Part shown: one piece after another, positions 6,865-15,149 of the stretch | Layout: every line of letters starts with the position of its first letter | Numbering within the stretch: position 1 is the first letter of the stretch | From: Syntrophales bacterium | GTDB taxonomy: Bacteria; Desulfobacterota; Syntrophia; Syntrophales; UBA5619 | Direction: 5' to 3' | Length of the DNA stretch: 33,653 nt | NCBI GenBank assembly: GCA_023229765.1 | Contig: JALNYO010000039.1 | Location: forward strand, 1-33,653 | The notes under the pieces: model-generated | Databases searched by the model: none | Told to the model about the DNA's origin: nothing | Seen by the model: the letters and a program-made list of their open reading frames with translations, nothing else | Program-made: the position numbers and the translations under genes

Positions 6865-7488
6865 ATGTCTAATCGGTTGCTGATGATTCGCCATGGCGAA
6901 TCCGAAGCCCACTACAAGGGGCGGTATATCGGGAAGACGGATGCGAATCTGTCCGCAAAGGGGCAAAAACAGGCGGCGGCCCTCGCCGCTCCGCTATCCG
7001 CCTTCAGGGACGTCTCTTTTTTAACCAGTCCCCTGCGCCGCGCCCGCCAGACGGCAGAGTTCGCCATTGGCTTGAGCAAACCCCTGGAGATAGACGAAAA
7101 CCTCCGGGAGATAGACTTCGGACTCTGGGAGGGGTTGAGCTTTGCGGAGATAACGGCGGCCTATCCGGCTGAGGTGGTAAAATGGGCGGCGCAGGGAGAG
7201 GATTTCCCCTTTCCGGAAGGTGAGAATACGGCAAGTTTCCGAAAAAGGATTGCAACAGCGGTAAACTTTATCGTCAGCAACCCTGCCGAAACAACGGTAG
7301 TTTTCACCCACGGGGGCGTCATCCGCTTTCTCATCTGTCATTTTCTGGGACTCCCGAGCAGGCATCACCTCTCTTTTGAGATATCACCGGCATCGCTCTC
7401 GGAAATCATGATTCACGAAGAAAAAGGCGTTCTTACACGCCTGAACGACCAGCATCATCTGAAAGGTTCACTGCTGAATTATGGCTGA
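6865..7488 (+). CDS. cobC: Alpha-ribazole phosphatase-like histidine phosphatase
   Basis: This 207-residue member of the histidine phosphatase family has the phosphohistidine motif R9-H10-G11-E12 near the N-terminus and the second histidine in FTHGGVIRFL. ERREID-like acidic motifs (NLREIDFGLWEG) also fit the CobC/phosphoglycerate-mutase fold. It would dephosphorylate alpha-ribazole-5'-phosphate or adenosylcobalamin-5'-phosphate in nucleotide-loop assembly. The frame extends upstream to 6763, inside the terminator region, but ATG 6865 places the RHG motif at its normal distance. It is the first gene of the riboswitch-controlled operon and overlaps cobU by 8 bp. Specificity is inferred from context. 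Confidence 0.88.
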   Translation: MSNRLLMIRHGESEAHYKGRYIGKTDANLSAKGQKQAAALAAPLSAFRDVSFLTSPLRRARQTAEFAIGLSKPLEIDENLREIDFGLWEGLSFAEITAAYPAEVVKWAAQGEDFPFPEGENTASFRKRIATAVNFIVSNPAETTVVFTHGGVIRFLICHFLGLPSRHHLSFEISPASLSEIMIHEEKGVLTRLNDQHHLKGSLLNYG

Positions 7489-8026
7489 GATAATTCTCGT
7501 TACCGGCGGAAGTCGAAGTGGCAAGAGCTCTTACGCGCAGAAAAAAGCAGAGGAGATCCCGGGAGCACGCCTCTTTATCGCGACCTGTCCGATAATCGAT
7601 CCCGAAATGGAGGAAAGAATCCGGAAGCACCGCGAGGCAAGAGAGGGGAGAGGCTGGAAAACCATTGAAGAAACCGTCAATCTGGCGGGGGTCATCCGCC
7701 GGAGTGGCGAAGGAAGGACGGTTCTTGTGGACTGCCTTACCCTCTGGATAAACAACCTCATGTACAAAGAGGAAAAAGTGGGCGCAGTGGTGACGGAAGA
7801 GATTATTGTCGAATACTGCCGGGAGCTTGTCGCCGCCTGCCGGGAAAGCGCGGGCACAGTTTTTCTGGTCGCCAACGAGGTCGGCATGGGGATCGTCCCC
7901 GACAACGAAACAGCGCGGCGTTACCGGGACATTGCCGGGCGCTGCAATCAGGAAATAGCGAGGGCCGCAGACAAGGTCATACTGCTTGTCTGCGGCATCC
8001 CCCTTCCCGTAAAGGAGCAACCATGA
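7481..8026 (+). CDS. cobU: Adenosylcobinamide kinase / guanylyltransferase
   Basis: This 181-residue bifunctional enzyme phosphorylates adenosylcobinamide and then transfers GMP to give AdoCbi-GDP. The P-loop GGSRSGKSS occupies residues 9-17. H50, in RIRKHREAREGRGW, matches the histidine guanylylated in CobU. VDCLTLWINNL and VANEVGMGIVPDNETARRYRD are family hallmarks. Its ATG overlaps the end of cobC by 8 bp and its stop overlaps cobT (ATGA), implying translational coupling. Length is typical and all key residues are present. It acts in the cytoplasm on newly made or salvaged cobinamide. Confidence 0.95.
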   Translation: MAEIILVTGGSRSGKSSYAQKKAEEIPGARLFIATCPIIDPEMEERIRKHREAREGRGWKTIEETVNLAGVIRRSGEGRTVLVDCLTLWINNLMYKEEKVGAVVTEEIIVEYCRELVAACRESAGTVFLVANEVGMGIVPDNETARRYRDIAGRCNQEIARAADKVILLVCGIPLPVKEQP

Positions 8027-9084
8027 TGCTGTTGCAGGAGACAATCGCAAAAATTGGACCGCAGGACATGGCCGTTCGGGCGCTGGCCCATCAGCGTCTG
8101 GAAAACCTGACGATGCCCTACTGGGCGCTCGGACGGCTGCTGGACTTGGCGGAGGAACTCGCCGGAATAACCCGCTCGCTGCATCCGGCGGTCGCCCGCA
8201 AGACAATTTTCACGATGGCCGGGGATCACGGGGTCGTCGCCGAAGGGGTCAGCAAGTATCCGCAGGAGGTAACCCCGCAGATGGTCGCAAACTTCGCCGC
8301 CGGCGGGGCGGGGATCAATGCCCTCGCCCGCCAGGCCGGGGCGTCGGTCATCGTCGTGGATATGGGGGTCGCCACCGATTTAAGCGATCTTGCCGCCTCC
8401 GGCAAGATACTGTCGCGCCGGGTCGGCCCCGGCACAAAAAATATGGCCGTCGGCCCGGCGATGAGCCGCAAGGAGGCCGTTTGCGCCCTCGAAAATGGGA
8501 TCGATCTTGCGCTCAACGCGGCAGATGCCGTCGATATTTTCGGCACCGGCGAGATGGGCATCGGCAACACCACCCCCAGCAGCGCGATTGTCGCCGTCTT
8601 CAGCGGCCGTCCGGTCGGAGAGGTCACGGGCCGCGGAACCGGAATCGAAGATGAACAGTTCACCCACAAGGTCGGCGTAATTGAACGGGCCCTGCGGCTG
8701 AACAAACCCGATCCCCATGACGGCATTGATGTTCTGGCAAAGGTTGGCGGCTTTGAAATCGGGGGGATAGCGGGGCTGATTCTGGGCGCCGCCCGGCTGA
8801 AAAAACCTGTGGTTATCGATGGTTTCATCTCGACGGCCGGCGCACTGATCGCAAGCGCCCTCTGTCCGACGGCGCGGCAGTACATGATCGCCGCCCACCG
8901 CAGCGTTGAACAGGGGCACCGCGTTGCCCTGGAACTGCTCGAAAAGCAGCCGCTTCTCGACCTCGATTTGCGACTCGGCGAGGGAACGGGGGCGGCGCTG
9001 GCGATGAACTTTATCGAGGCCGCCGTCCGGGTACTGACGGAAGTGGCGACGTTTGAGGAAGCGATGGTCTCAAAGGCGCAATGA
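8023..9084 (+). CDS. cobT: Nicotinate-nucleotide:DMB phosphoribosyltransferase
   Basis: This 353-residue CobT makes alpha-ribazole phosphate from a lower-ligand base such as 5,6-dimethylbenzimidazole and nicotinate mononucleotide. MAGDHGVVAEGVSKYP, GEMGIGNTTPSSAI and the C-terminal RLGEGTGAALAM segment are characteristic. E320 in the last motif corresponds to the catalytic glutamate of the Salmonella enzyme. ATG 8023 or the adjacent ATG 8026 may start the protein, and both follow AAAGGAG. It overlaps cobU and cobS through ATGA junctions. Which lower-ligand base is used cannot be told; no base-synthesis gene is in the window. Confidence 0.96.
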   Translation: MMLLQETIAKIGPQDMAVRALAHQRLENLTMPYWALGRLLDLAEELAGITRSLHPAVARKTIFTMAGDHGVVAEGVSKYPQEVTPQMVANFAAGGAGINALARQAGASVIVVDMGVATDLSDLAASGKILSRRVGPGTKNMAVGPAMSRKEAVCALENGIDLALNAADAVDIFGTGEMGIGNTTPSSAIVAVFSGRPVGEVTGRGTGIEDEQFTHKVGVIERALRLNKPDPHDGIDVLAKVGGFEIGGIAGLILGAARLKKPVVIDGFISTAGALIASALCPTARQYMIAAHRSVEQGHRVALELLEKQPLLDLDLRLGEGTGAALAMNFIEAAVRVLTEVATFEEAMVSKAQ

Positions 9085-9824
9085 GAGGATTTTTCGCGGC
9101 ACTGCAATTTTTGACGATCTTTTCGCTGCCCCGCGGCCTTGCGCCCGACAAAGAAGCCCTGCAAAAAGCACCTCCGTTTTTCCCGCTGATTGGGCTGCTG
9201 GTGGGCTTCCTGGTGTCGACGATTGACTGGGGATTGGGCTTTATCTTCCCGGTCCCGGTCAGAAGCGTGCTTGCGACAATTCTGCTGATCGCGTTTTCCG
9301 GGGCGCTCCATACGGACGGCCTCGCCGATACGGCAGACGGCCTGCTCAGCTCCCGCCCGCGCGAACGGATGCTCGAAATCATGCGGGACAGCCGAACCGG
9401 ACCGATGGGAGCAGTCGCGATTGTCTGCGTTGTTTCGCTGAAGATCGCCGCCATCGCCTCCCTCCCCTCCCCGGCCCGTTTCTGGGCACTGCTCCTGATG
9501 CCGGTCGCCGGCCGCTGCGCCCTGCTGATCGTAATGGCGGTTCTTCCTTATGCGCGCCCGGAGGGTCTCGTCGGTGTTTTTCGGTTAAACCGCCCGGCTC
9601 TTTTTCTTTTCTGGGCGCTGATCTTTCTGCTGGCAACCGGCGGCCTCGCGGGAGGACTGGCCGGAGTCATAGCCGCTGCATCATCCTTTTTGTTCGTGCT
9701 TTTGTTTACCATCTATCTCCGCAGGAAACTCGGCGGTTATACTGGGGACACGCTCGGCGCGGCCTGTGAACTGACCGAACTGATCCCGCCCCTGGTCGCC
9801 CTTGCCTGGATGGGGAGCTTATGA
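9081..9824 (+). CDS. cobS: Adenosylcobinamide-GDP ribazoletransferase
   Basis: This 247-residue integral membrane protein joins AdoCbi-GDP and alpha-ribazole (phosphate) to form adenosylcobalamin (phosphate). The conserved acidic motif HTDGLADTADGLLS (residues 78-90) carries D79, D83 and D86, which likely bind metal. About six hydrophobic helices surround it, and the C-terminal GGYTGDTLGA segment is also typical. The gene begins inside the end of cobT (ATGA) and its own stop overlaps the ATG of the cobQ relic. The product should sit in the cytoplasmic membrane. Length and motifs are normal. Confidence 0.95.
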   Translation: MRGFFAALQFLTIFSLPRGLAPDKEALQKAPPFFPLIGLLVGFLVSTIDWGLGFIFPVPVRSVLATILLIAFSGALHTDGLADTADGLLSSRPRERMLEIMRDSRTGPMGAVAIVCVVSLKIAAIASLPSPARFWALLLMPVAGRCALLIVMAVLPYARPEGLVGVFRLNRPALFLFWALIFLLATGGLAGGLAGVIAAASSFLFVLLFTIYLRRKLGGYTGDTLGAACELTELIPPLVALAWMGSL

Positions 9825-9916
9825 CGACGGTAAAAAGGCGCACACCGGCAAACCTGTTTCAGGAAACCTCACCCAACGTCGGCAAGAACGTCCTGGAAAC
9901 CGCCTCTCCAAGGTAA
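9821..9916 (+). pseudogene. cobQ: N-terminal relic of cobyric acid synthase
   Basis: A 31-codon frame starts with an ATG overlapping the cobS stop (ATGA) and ends at TAA 9914-9916. Its residues LFQETSPNVGKNVLETA line up with the P-loop start of CobQ/CbiP (pattern L..QGT.S.VGKSVL..AL). CobQ is normally near 490-500 residues, so more than 90% is missing, and the glycine and serine of the loop have changed (QET, GKN). Nothing downstream to cobO resembles the rest. It appears to be the decayed stub of a gene once coupled to cobS. Identification rests on about 20 aligned positions recalled from memory. Confidence 0.6.
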
Positions 9917-9981
9917 TTCGGCAATCGGTAAAAATGGAAGAGATATATAAAATCATTGGCTTATGAGAGAAAAGGAGATGC

Positions 9982-10512
9982 ATGATGGGCGATAAAAACA
10001 GGATCCTGATTTTCACCGGCGAGGGGAAGGGAAAGACGACCTCCGCTTTGGGAATGGCGCTCCGGGCGCACGGACACGGCATTGCGGTCGCCGTTATCCA
10101 GTTCGTAAAAACGAACACAGAAACAGGCGAATACGCGGCTCTGAAAAAAATGGAGAATGTCGAAATCATCACGATCGGGGCCGGATTTGTCCCCCGACCG
10201 GATGACCCACGCTTCGCCGACCACTGCCGGGCGGCAAAACAGGGCCTCCAGCAGGCCGCAGCATATCTCCAGACCGGCCGTTTCGGTTTGGTGATCCTTG
10301 ACGAGGTTTGTGTGGCGGTCTCTTTGCATCTCCTTGACGAAGAGGCTGTCCTCGCCACCCTTCGCCTGGCGGCCCCCGGCACAACCATCGTGCTGACCGG
10401 CCGCGGGGCGTCGCCGGGGCTGATTGAGATCGCCGACACGGTTTCGGAGATAAAGGCAATCAAGCACGGATACGAAAGCGGCATCAAGGCTCAGCGAGGG
10501 GTGGAATTCTGA
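9982..10512 (+). CDS. cobO: Corrinoid adenosyltransferase (CobO/CobA type)
   Basis: This 176-residue ATP:corrinoid adenosyltransferase attaches the 5'-deoxyadenosyl group to reduced cob(I)inamide or cobyrinic acid diamide. The P-loop is GEGKGKTT (residues 13-20), followed by AVIQFVK and the conserved VILDEV motif. ATG 9982 or 9985 follows AAAAGGAG. It comes 65 bp after the cobQ relic and probably belongs to the same riboswitch-regulated unit. Members act on intermediates before the nucleotide loop, which fits cobinamide salvage alongside cobU, cobT and cobS. It is not the PduO or EutT type. Length is a little shorter than the usual 190-200 residues because the N-terminal tail is short. Confidence 0.93.
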   Translation: MMGDKNRILIFTGEGKGKTTSALGMALRAHGHGIAVAVIQFVKTNTETGEYAALKKMENVEIITIGAGFVPRPDDPRFADHCRAAKQGLQQAAAYLQTGRFGLVILDEVCVAVSLHLLDEEAVLATLRLAAPGTTIVLTGRGASPGLIEIADTVSEIKAIKHGYESGIKAQRGVEF

Positions 10513-10516
10513 TGGC

Positions 10517-11059
10517 TTAGGGATGTAATAAAAGAATTATCTCTCGCGCAAGCCTCTCGGTCGCGTCTTTTTGCGTATCCCGAAAAACTACGATATGGAA
10601 CATGTAGGCAAGCACGGTATATTCACCTTCTGCTGAAACTGAAAAAGAGCCGAGACGCTTTTCGGTGGACAGCTCCCATACCGTGACATCCAAAACCGTC
10701 TTGTTGCTGCAGGAGGCAATTCCGAAGGGAGCTGCGTACAGCGGTACATGAATATTGGCGTCAAATTTCTCCTGCACGTAAATAACATATCGCAATCGCT
10801 CCGCCGCGACCTGAGCCTTCGATAGCTTCAGCCGGCATAAAATAGAATCTCCGTTTCCGGTCGGGCAATCCAAATCCTTGTCTTTCTGCAGATCCTTCAA
10901 ATGTCTGACCGCAAACCTTCCCGGCTGGGGATTCACCCTCAATATCGTTTTGATCAGTTCGCCAATGGTATCCATCTGGGAGGTTGCTGCGCAATTGGCC
11001 GTAAAATAGGAACCGGCTATGGACTGCTTGGGGGGTGGCGCATTCTTCCCGTAAACCAC
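10517..11059 (-). CDS. Downstream part of a probable frameshifted lipoprotein gene
   Basis: A frame of 180 codons could start at GTG 11059-11057, overlapping the preceding frame's TAG by one base. It has no signal sequence or clear ribosome binding site of its own. Its middle is a beta-rich pattern (LRYVIYVQEKFDANIHVPLY, TVLDVTVWELSTEKRLGSFS), ending in a helical stretch. The same frame upstream reads GVIVVYGKN with no stop, as if continuing the preceding lipoprotein. I therefore suspect one gene of about 250 codons split by a frameshift near 11065-11085, though two overlapping genes remain possible. The family is unknown to me. It converges on cobO with only 4 bp between them. Confidence 0.55.
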   Translation of the reverse strand: MVYGKNAPPPKQSIAGSYFTANCAATSQMDTIGELIKTILRVNPQPGRFAVRHLKDLQKDKDLDCPTGNGDSILCRLKLSKAQVAAERLRYVIYVQEKFDANIHVPLYAAPFGIASCSNKTVLDVTVWELSTEKRLGSFSVSAEGEYTVLAYMFHIVVFRDTQKDATERLAREIILLLHP

Positions 11060-11292
11060 TATAACCCCTCGCCCTGTTCCACGGGTTCGATGGTCGCAAG
11101 CGGATCATGGATCGCGGTCTCGGAGGACATGGGCACATGCACGCATCCGGGGAACAATGCCAGCAGAAGCAACATCAAGCCTTGAGGATATGCCTTCTTC
11201 CGCACCCTGTTCCGTTCGATCTTCCCGTGAAGCGAAAATCGAAACAGGGTTTCCCTTTTAACTTCTGCGCCCCGGGTATGCATTGATTTCAT
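11059..11292 (-). CDS. Lipoprotein signal and N-terminus, probably frameshifted
   Basis: A 77-codon frame starts at ATG 11292, overlapping the previous gene's stop (ATGA). After a basic stretch it has a hydrophobic core ending in a lipobox-like LFPGC (KKAYPQGLMLLLLALFPGC), then a short polar tail that stops at TAG 11061-11059. On its own it would be an exported lipid-modified peptide of under 30 mature residues. The next frame begins at the stop and lacks any signal sequence. The two are best read as halves of one envelope lipoprotein. The true start could be further in, nearer the hydrophobic segment. Confidence 0.5.
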   Translation of the reverse strand: MKSMHTRGAEVKRETLFRFSLHGKIERNRVRKKAYPQGLMLLLLALFPGCVHVPMSSETAIHDPLATIEPVEQGEGL

Positions 11293-11705
11293 GGCTTCTT
11301 TTCCCCAGATACGATTTTTCCGGCGGTCATGTCTTCGATCCAGAAAAAGACCTTGTACCCCTGGCCGGTCATCCTGTCCGCCCGGAGTGTATAGCGATGG
11401 CCAGCCTCCAGGTTGATGTTCGAGATTTTTTCGTAAGCAGCGTATCCCTTGGCGTCAACCATAACACTGACCCCAAAGATCACTGCCCACTTAATCCTGT
11501 GAACGCTGGCCAGCAATTTCACTGACCCATATTTTGTTTGTGACACATAGTGCATGTCATCAATGATCGCCCTTCCTATCGTCAGCAAGTTTACCTGCCA
11601 CAAGGCAGTTCCCGGCTGATGAGCATTTCTCTCGAAATCCCGCGCCGCTTTATTCAGCGGCAATTTCTTTTGCCTTTCTAAACTGGGGAGAATCGACGAT
11701 TGCAT
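11289..11705 (-). CDS. Uncharacterised envelope-type protein, start uncertain
   Basis: A 138-codon frame between the M48 protease gene and the lipoprotein pair. The C-terminal half has a beta-sandwich-like pattern ending in AGHRYTLRADRM and KVFFWIEDMTAGKIV. This recalls small periplasmic or lipoprotein domains in which a conserved glycine-rich strand and a W-I-x-D motif close the fold. No signal peptide is visible at the first ATG (11705), which overlaps the protease gene by 56 bp. The gene may start internally (for example at Met51) or may have lost its exported N-terminus. It is coupled to the next gene by ATGA. Function is unknown. Confidence 0.5.
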   Translation of the reverse strand: MQSSILPSLERQKKLPLNKAARDFERNAHQPGTALWQVNLLTIGRAIIDDMHYVSQTKYGSVKLLASVHRIKWAVIFGVSVMVDAKGYAAYEKISNINLEAGHRYTLRADRMTGQGYKVFFWIEDMTAGKIVSGEKKP

Positions 11706-12579
11706 TTTTCACAGCCGGTCTTGCCGCCGCAAGTCGCTCCATCTGCCGCACTCTTTCTTCGCTGGGCGGGTGGGTGCTCAGCGCATCGGAAAGTTTTTTG
11801 GTGAGGGAATCGTTCTGCCCTCCACCCTTCTTTTCGATCTGCAGCAGCTTTTTATAAAAATCGCCCACCTTGTTCTTATCGTAGCCGGAATTGACGGCAA
11901 GCCGGAAGCCGATGCGATCCGCTTCCATCTCGTCCTCACGGGAGTTCACCAGAAAACGGTATTTCTGGACGAGCAACCCACCGCCCGCCCCCGCGGCGGC
12001 GCCTATCACCGACGTTTTTACGTAGCAGGCCTTATCATCTTCCGCACAGATCACACTCCCCAGCCCATATCCGATAATGCCGCCTATGATTCCGCCCCCG
12101 GCCCCGTAGAGCCATGTCTTACCCTGTTCCTTTTCCATAACGTACATACGTTCAGCGGCGTGTCGGGCCACTACATGACCGATCTCATGCCCGATGACCC
12201 CAGCAAGTTCCGCTTCGTTCGCCGCAATCGCAATCAGAGAAGCGGTCACGAATACCTTTCCCGCGGGCATCGCAAACGCGTTGGGTTTTTTGGAATCAAC
12301 AACGGTAAATTCGTAGTGATAGGGTTTTCCTTCCAGATCATTGGCCAAAACTATCTTCCTGCCGATTGCGGTTACATAGTTCTGCAGCTCTGTACTTTTC
12401 GCCGCCGGATAGTCTTTTAAAAGTTCCGGAAGCGCCTCTTCGGCCAGCCGTTTTTCATCCGCGACCGTCAACGCCGTCTGCTGCTCCCGGTTGTCTCCCT
12501 CCCGATAGCGCGAACTCGTTGTCGGCGCGCATGAGCTAATAAGAGATAAAACCATTGCCGTGATAATCATTTTTTTCAT
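11650..12579 (-). CDS. M48 family zinc metalloprotease lipoprotein
   Basis: A 309-residue protein with a lipoprotein signal (MKKMIITAMVLSLISSC, lipid cysteine at 17) and an M48 peptidase domain. The zinc site is H131-E-I-G-H135, with the third ligand in SREDEMEAD (E217). An Ala/Gly-rich hydrophobic insert (about 157-202) lies between the two, unusual in length but seen in Loiper/BepA-like members. The STHPPSEERVRQM motif near the C-terminus is typical. It likely processes or degrades envelope proteins from the periplasmic side of a membrane. The frame is open to 12729, but ATG 12579 follows a GGGGAG ribosome binding site and begins the signal peptide. Confidence 0.9.
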   Translation of the reverse strand: MKKMIITAMVLSLISSCAPTTSSRYREGDNREQQTALTVADEKRLAEEALPELLKDYPAAKSTELQNYVTAIGRKIVLANDLEGKPYHYEFTVVDSKKPNAFAMPAGKVFVTASLIAIAANEAELAGVIGHEIGHVVARHAAERMYVMEKEQGKTWLYGAGGGIIGGIIGYGLGSVICAEDDKACYVKTSVIGAAAGAGGGLLVQKYRFLVNSREDEMEADRIGFRLAVNSGYDKNKVGDFYKKLLQIEKKGGGQNDSLTKKLSDALSTHPPSEERVRQMERLAAARPAVKNAIVDSPQFRKAKEIAAE

Positions 12580-12917
12580 AAGCTTCTCCCCTGTTTCATA
12601 TTTAGCCGCTTCAAAACGACCTTCTTTCCTGACGAATAAAAAGCCCATTTTTACCATGCGCCTTGTTTGCCTTTGAATGCGGCTCAAAAAAACTAAACGC
12701 GATATTTTGTCGTTCATTATTATCAGCAATATGATTATGTTTCAATTATCATGTTTATATGACATCCTTGGCCATCTTTACGAAAATACGGTTTGATAGC
12801 GCTATATGAATTTGTCATAGAGCATAAAAATATGCTACAGGGCCCCGGAAAGAATTTGAGAGTGGCTGAATAAAAAATACGCCCTACTAAAGAGGGTGAA
12901 TTTCTCGCGATGATCTC

Positions 12918-14126
12918 ATGAACAGTGAAAAAACGACCCCTTGGACCATTGTCTTGCTGTTAATCGGCACGGGCGTTGTGTGTTCCTTTCAGGTAGGCAA
13001 GGTTCCTGTTGCGCTATCCATGCTGAGGCGGGACCTGGGATTGACCCTGTTTTGGGCAAGCTGGGTAATTTCTGTCTTTAACGTGATCGGCGCCTTAGCC
13101 GGCGTATTTATGGGGGGCTTCGCCGACCGGATCGGCTATCGTCAATTGATCATTACAGGCCTGTCCCTGATGACGCTGGGCTCTCTGACGGGTGGGCTTA
13201 CTTCCAGTGTCGTCCTCTTTTTCAGCTCAAGATTCGTAGAGGGCGTGGGGTTCTTTTTTACCGTTCTGTCCATTCCGTCCCTGATCACCCGCATCGCCAA
13301 CATCAGGGACCTTCGTCTTATCCTGGGGTTCTGGGGGGCCTATATGCCTTCCGGCATCACCATCATGCTCTTTATCTCGCCGTTTGTAGTGGATGGGATC
13401 GGCTGGCGCGGCCTGTGGATTCTCAACGGATTCATCTGCCTGATTTGTCTGGCGGTATTTGCCGCCGCAACTGCCCACCTCCCGCAGGAAGGAAGAAAAA
13501 CGGCAAAAAGCTCTATTCAGGTTTCGCGAAATGTGAAAACCATTTTTAGGACACCGGGGCCGATGCTGCTTGCAACATGTTTTCTCTGTTATGCAGGGCA
13601 ATGGATGGCCCTGATGAATTTTCTCCCCACCTTTTTTATCGAAGAAATTGGCATGGGGAAGGGAAGCGCAGCTCTCTGGACGGCATTGACAGTACTGGTC
13701 AATATCCCCGGGAACATCCTGGCAGGACTACTCTCCCAAAAAAATGCCCCTCGCTGGCTCGTCCTCTCGGTGGTGTTCATTGTCATCAGCCTGGTCACGA
13801 TCGGCATCTATACCCCACAAACGCCTCTTGCAGTTCGCCTCCTGCTGTGCCTCGTTTTCAGCTTTATCGGAGGTCTGATTCCGGGGACCCTGATGGCGGC
13901 TGTCCCCTTCCATTCTCCCGGGAAGGAATACATCGGCGCAACTAACGGTCTGATCATCCAGGGATCCAACATCGGCACATTGCTCATGGCGCCGGCCCTG
14001 GCAGCCGTGGTGAGTCTGTTCGGAGGATGGCAGGGGGCGCCCTTGATATTTGTTGCAGCCGGGTTGATCGGTCTTTCCTCTGCGCTGGCAATCGGCCGGC
14101 TGGAGAGTAAATATGGCATCAAGTGA
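12918..14126 (+). CDS. MFS transporter
   Basis: A 402-residue protein with about twelve hydrophobic helices. The MFS loop 2-3 signature is present as GGFADRIGYRQLI (about residues 66-78). The N-terminal helix carries FQVGKVPVALSMLRRDLGL, and the pattern recalls cyanate/nitrate-type (CynX/NarK-like) and oxalate-type MFS carriers. That level of detail is weak. A central basic loop (residues 188-205) separates the two six-helix halves. ATG 12918 is chosen because the hydrophobic region starts shortly after; its ribosome binding site is poor. It stands alone between convergent and divergent neighbours. Its substrate cannot be inferred, though a carboxylate would suit the neighbourhood. Confidence 0.85.
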   Translation: MNSEKTTPWTIVLLLIGTGVVCSFQVGKVPVALSMLRRDLGLTLFWASWVISVFNVIGALAGVFMGGFADRIGYRQLIITGLSLMTLGSLTGGLTSSVVLFFSSRFVEGVGFFFTVLSIPSLITRIANIRDLRLILGFWGAYMPSGITIMLFISPFVVDGIGWRGLWILNGFICLICLAVFAAATAHLPQEGRKTAKSSIQVSRNVKTIFRTPGPMLLATCFLCYAGQWMALMNFLPTFFIEEIGMGKGSAALWTALTVLVNIPGNILAGLLSQKNAPRWLVLSVVFIVISLVTIGIYTPQTPLAVRLLLCLVFSFIGGLIPGTLMAAVPFHSPGKEYIGATNGLIIQGSNIGTLLMAPALAAVVSLFGGWQGAPLIFVAAGLIGLSSALAIGRLESKYGIK

Positions 14127-14290
14127 ACTGCCTGCGAAAAATCTTTCAACTATTGTCAAAAGAGCTGTTTACCGCTGCCGGCTCACTCCTCGCAGGCAAA
14201 CATCACTTCTTTAAGCTATTGAGGCCGCTCACGCCGCATGGAAAGTGCAACCGACCTCAATAATGGCGATAATGCCTGTCAGAGTAAAAA

Positions 14291-15145
14291 TCACACCTCC
14301 GTTTTTTGCAATCTTAAACGGTGTGCTTCAATATAGCGCCTGGAGCGCTTATCCCGACTGAAAATTAAATCGGCTGCCAGAACGGCGGGCTGTATTTTTA
14401 CGATATCGGCTATAAAGCAGGTCGCGCCGGCGGCTATAGCCATTGCCACAAAGGCATTATTAAGCAGAGTCCGCTCCGGAAGCCCAAAAGAAACATTACT
14501 GACAGCCAGGGTCACATTTACCCCTAATTCCATTTTGATCCTGCGGATCGCCTCGATTATTTTGGGGCCAGCAGTTGCGTCGGCGCCCACAGAAAACGTC
14601 TCGACGTCAATCAGGATATCCTCGCGCGGGATACCCATCTTTTCAGCACGTTCGACTATTTTGTGGGCAATGGAAACACGCCTTTCGGTGTTTTGCGGGA
14701 TGCCCTCATCATCCTGCACAAGCCCGATCACCGCCGCGCCGTATTGTTTTATCAGGGGGAGCACCCTGCTTAGGGAGCGCTCTTCCCCGGAAACCGAGTT
14801 TACAAGAGGCTTGCCTTTGTAAACCCTCAGGGCGGCTTCCAGCGCTTCATGATTGGCGCTGTCGATGCAAAGCGGCGTATCCACCAGGGCGGCTATTTCC
14901 TGCACCACCCGAGGAAGCAGCTCTACCTCGTTTATACCGAAAACCCCCACGTTGACATCAAGAATATCGGCGCCTGCCTGCATTTGCGTCAATGCTTCCT
15001 TGCGCACTGTCTCCAGATTGCCGACCTTCAATTCCTCCTGGAATTTCTTTTTTCCGGTGGGGTTAATGCGCTCGCCGATAATCACCGTGGGCTTATCATC
15101 GCCAATCAAAACCTCTCTTGCAGGACTTGCTACTATCGTCTTCAT
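14291..15145 (-). CDS. Pterin-binding corrinoid methyltransferase (MeTr/MtgA/AcsE-like)
   Basis: A 284-residue TIM-barrel of the pterin-binding family that moves a methyl group between a corrinoid protein and tetrahydrofolate. GERINPTGKK (residues 24-33) and ILDVNVG (61-67) form the pterin site, and the second half carries the usual SNVSFGLP motif. The frame extends upstream into the preceding gene, but ATG 15145 matches the family start and has GGAGG about 14 bases before it. It is the last gene of a minus-strand operon after the activator, with a 4-bp gap. In this locus it would accept methyl groups from the corrinoid proteins at 21348 and 33214. The direction of transfer is inferred. Confidence 0.9.
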   Translation of the reverse strand: MKTIVASPAREVLIGDDKPTVIIGERINPTGKKKFQEELKVGNLETVRKEALTQMQAGADILDVNVGVFGINEVELLPRVVQEIAALVDTPLCIDSANHEALEAALRVYKGKPLVNSVSGEERSLSRVLPLIKQYGAAVIGLVQDDEGIPQNTERRVSIAHKIVERAEKMGIPREDILIDVETFSVGADATAGPKIIEAIRRIKMELGVNVTLAVSNVSFGLPERTLLNNAFVAMAIAAGATCFIADIVKIQPAVLAADLIFSRDKRSRRYIEAHRLRLQKTEV

Positions 15146-15149
15146 TGCT

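Noticed and set aside
8226..9311. Minus-strand open frame of 361 codons opposite cobT and cobS
   Set aside because: It shadows two intact, recognisable genes and has low-complexity, unnatural composition.
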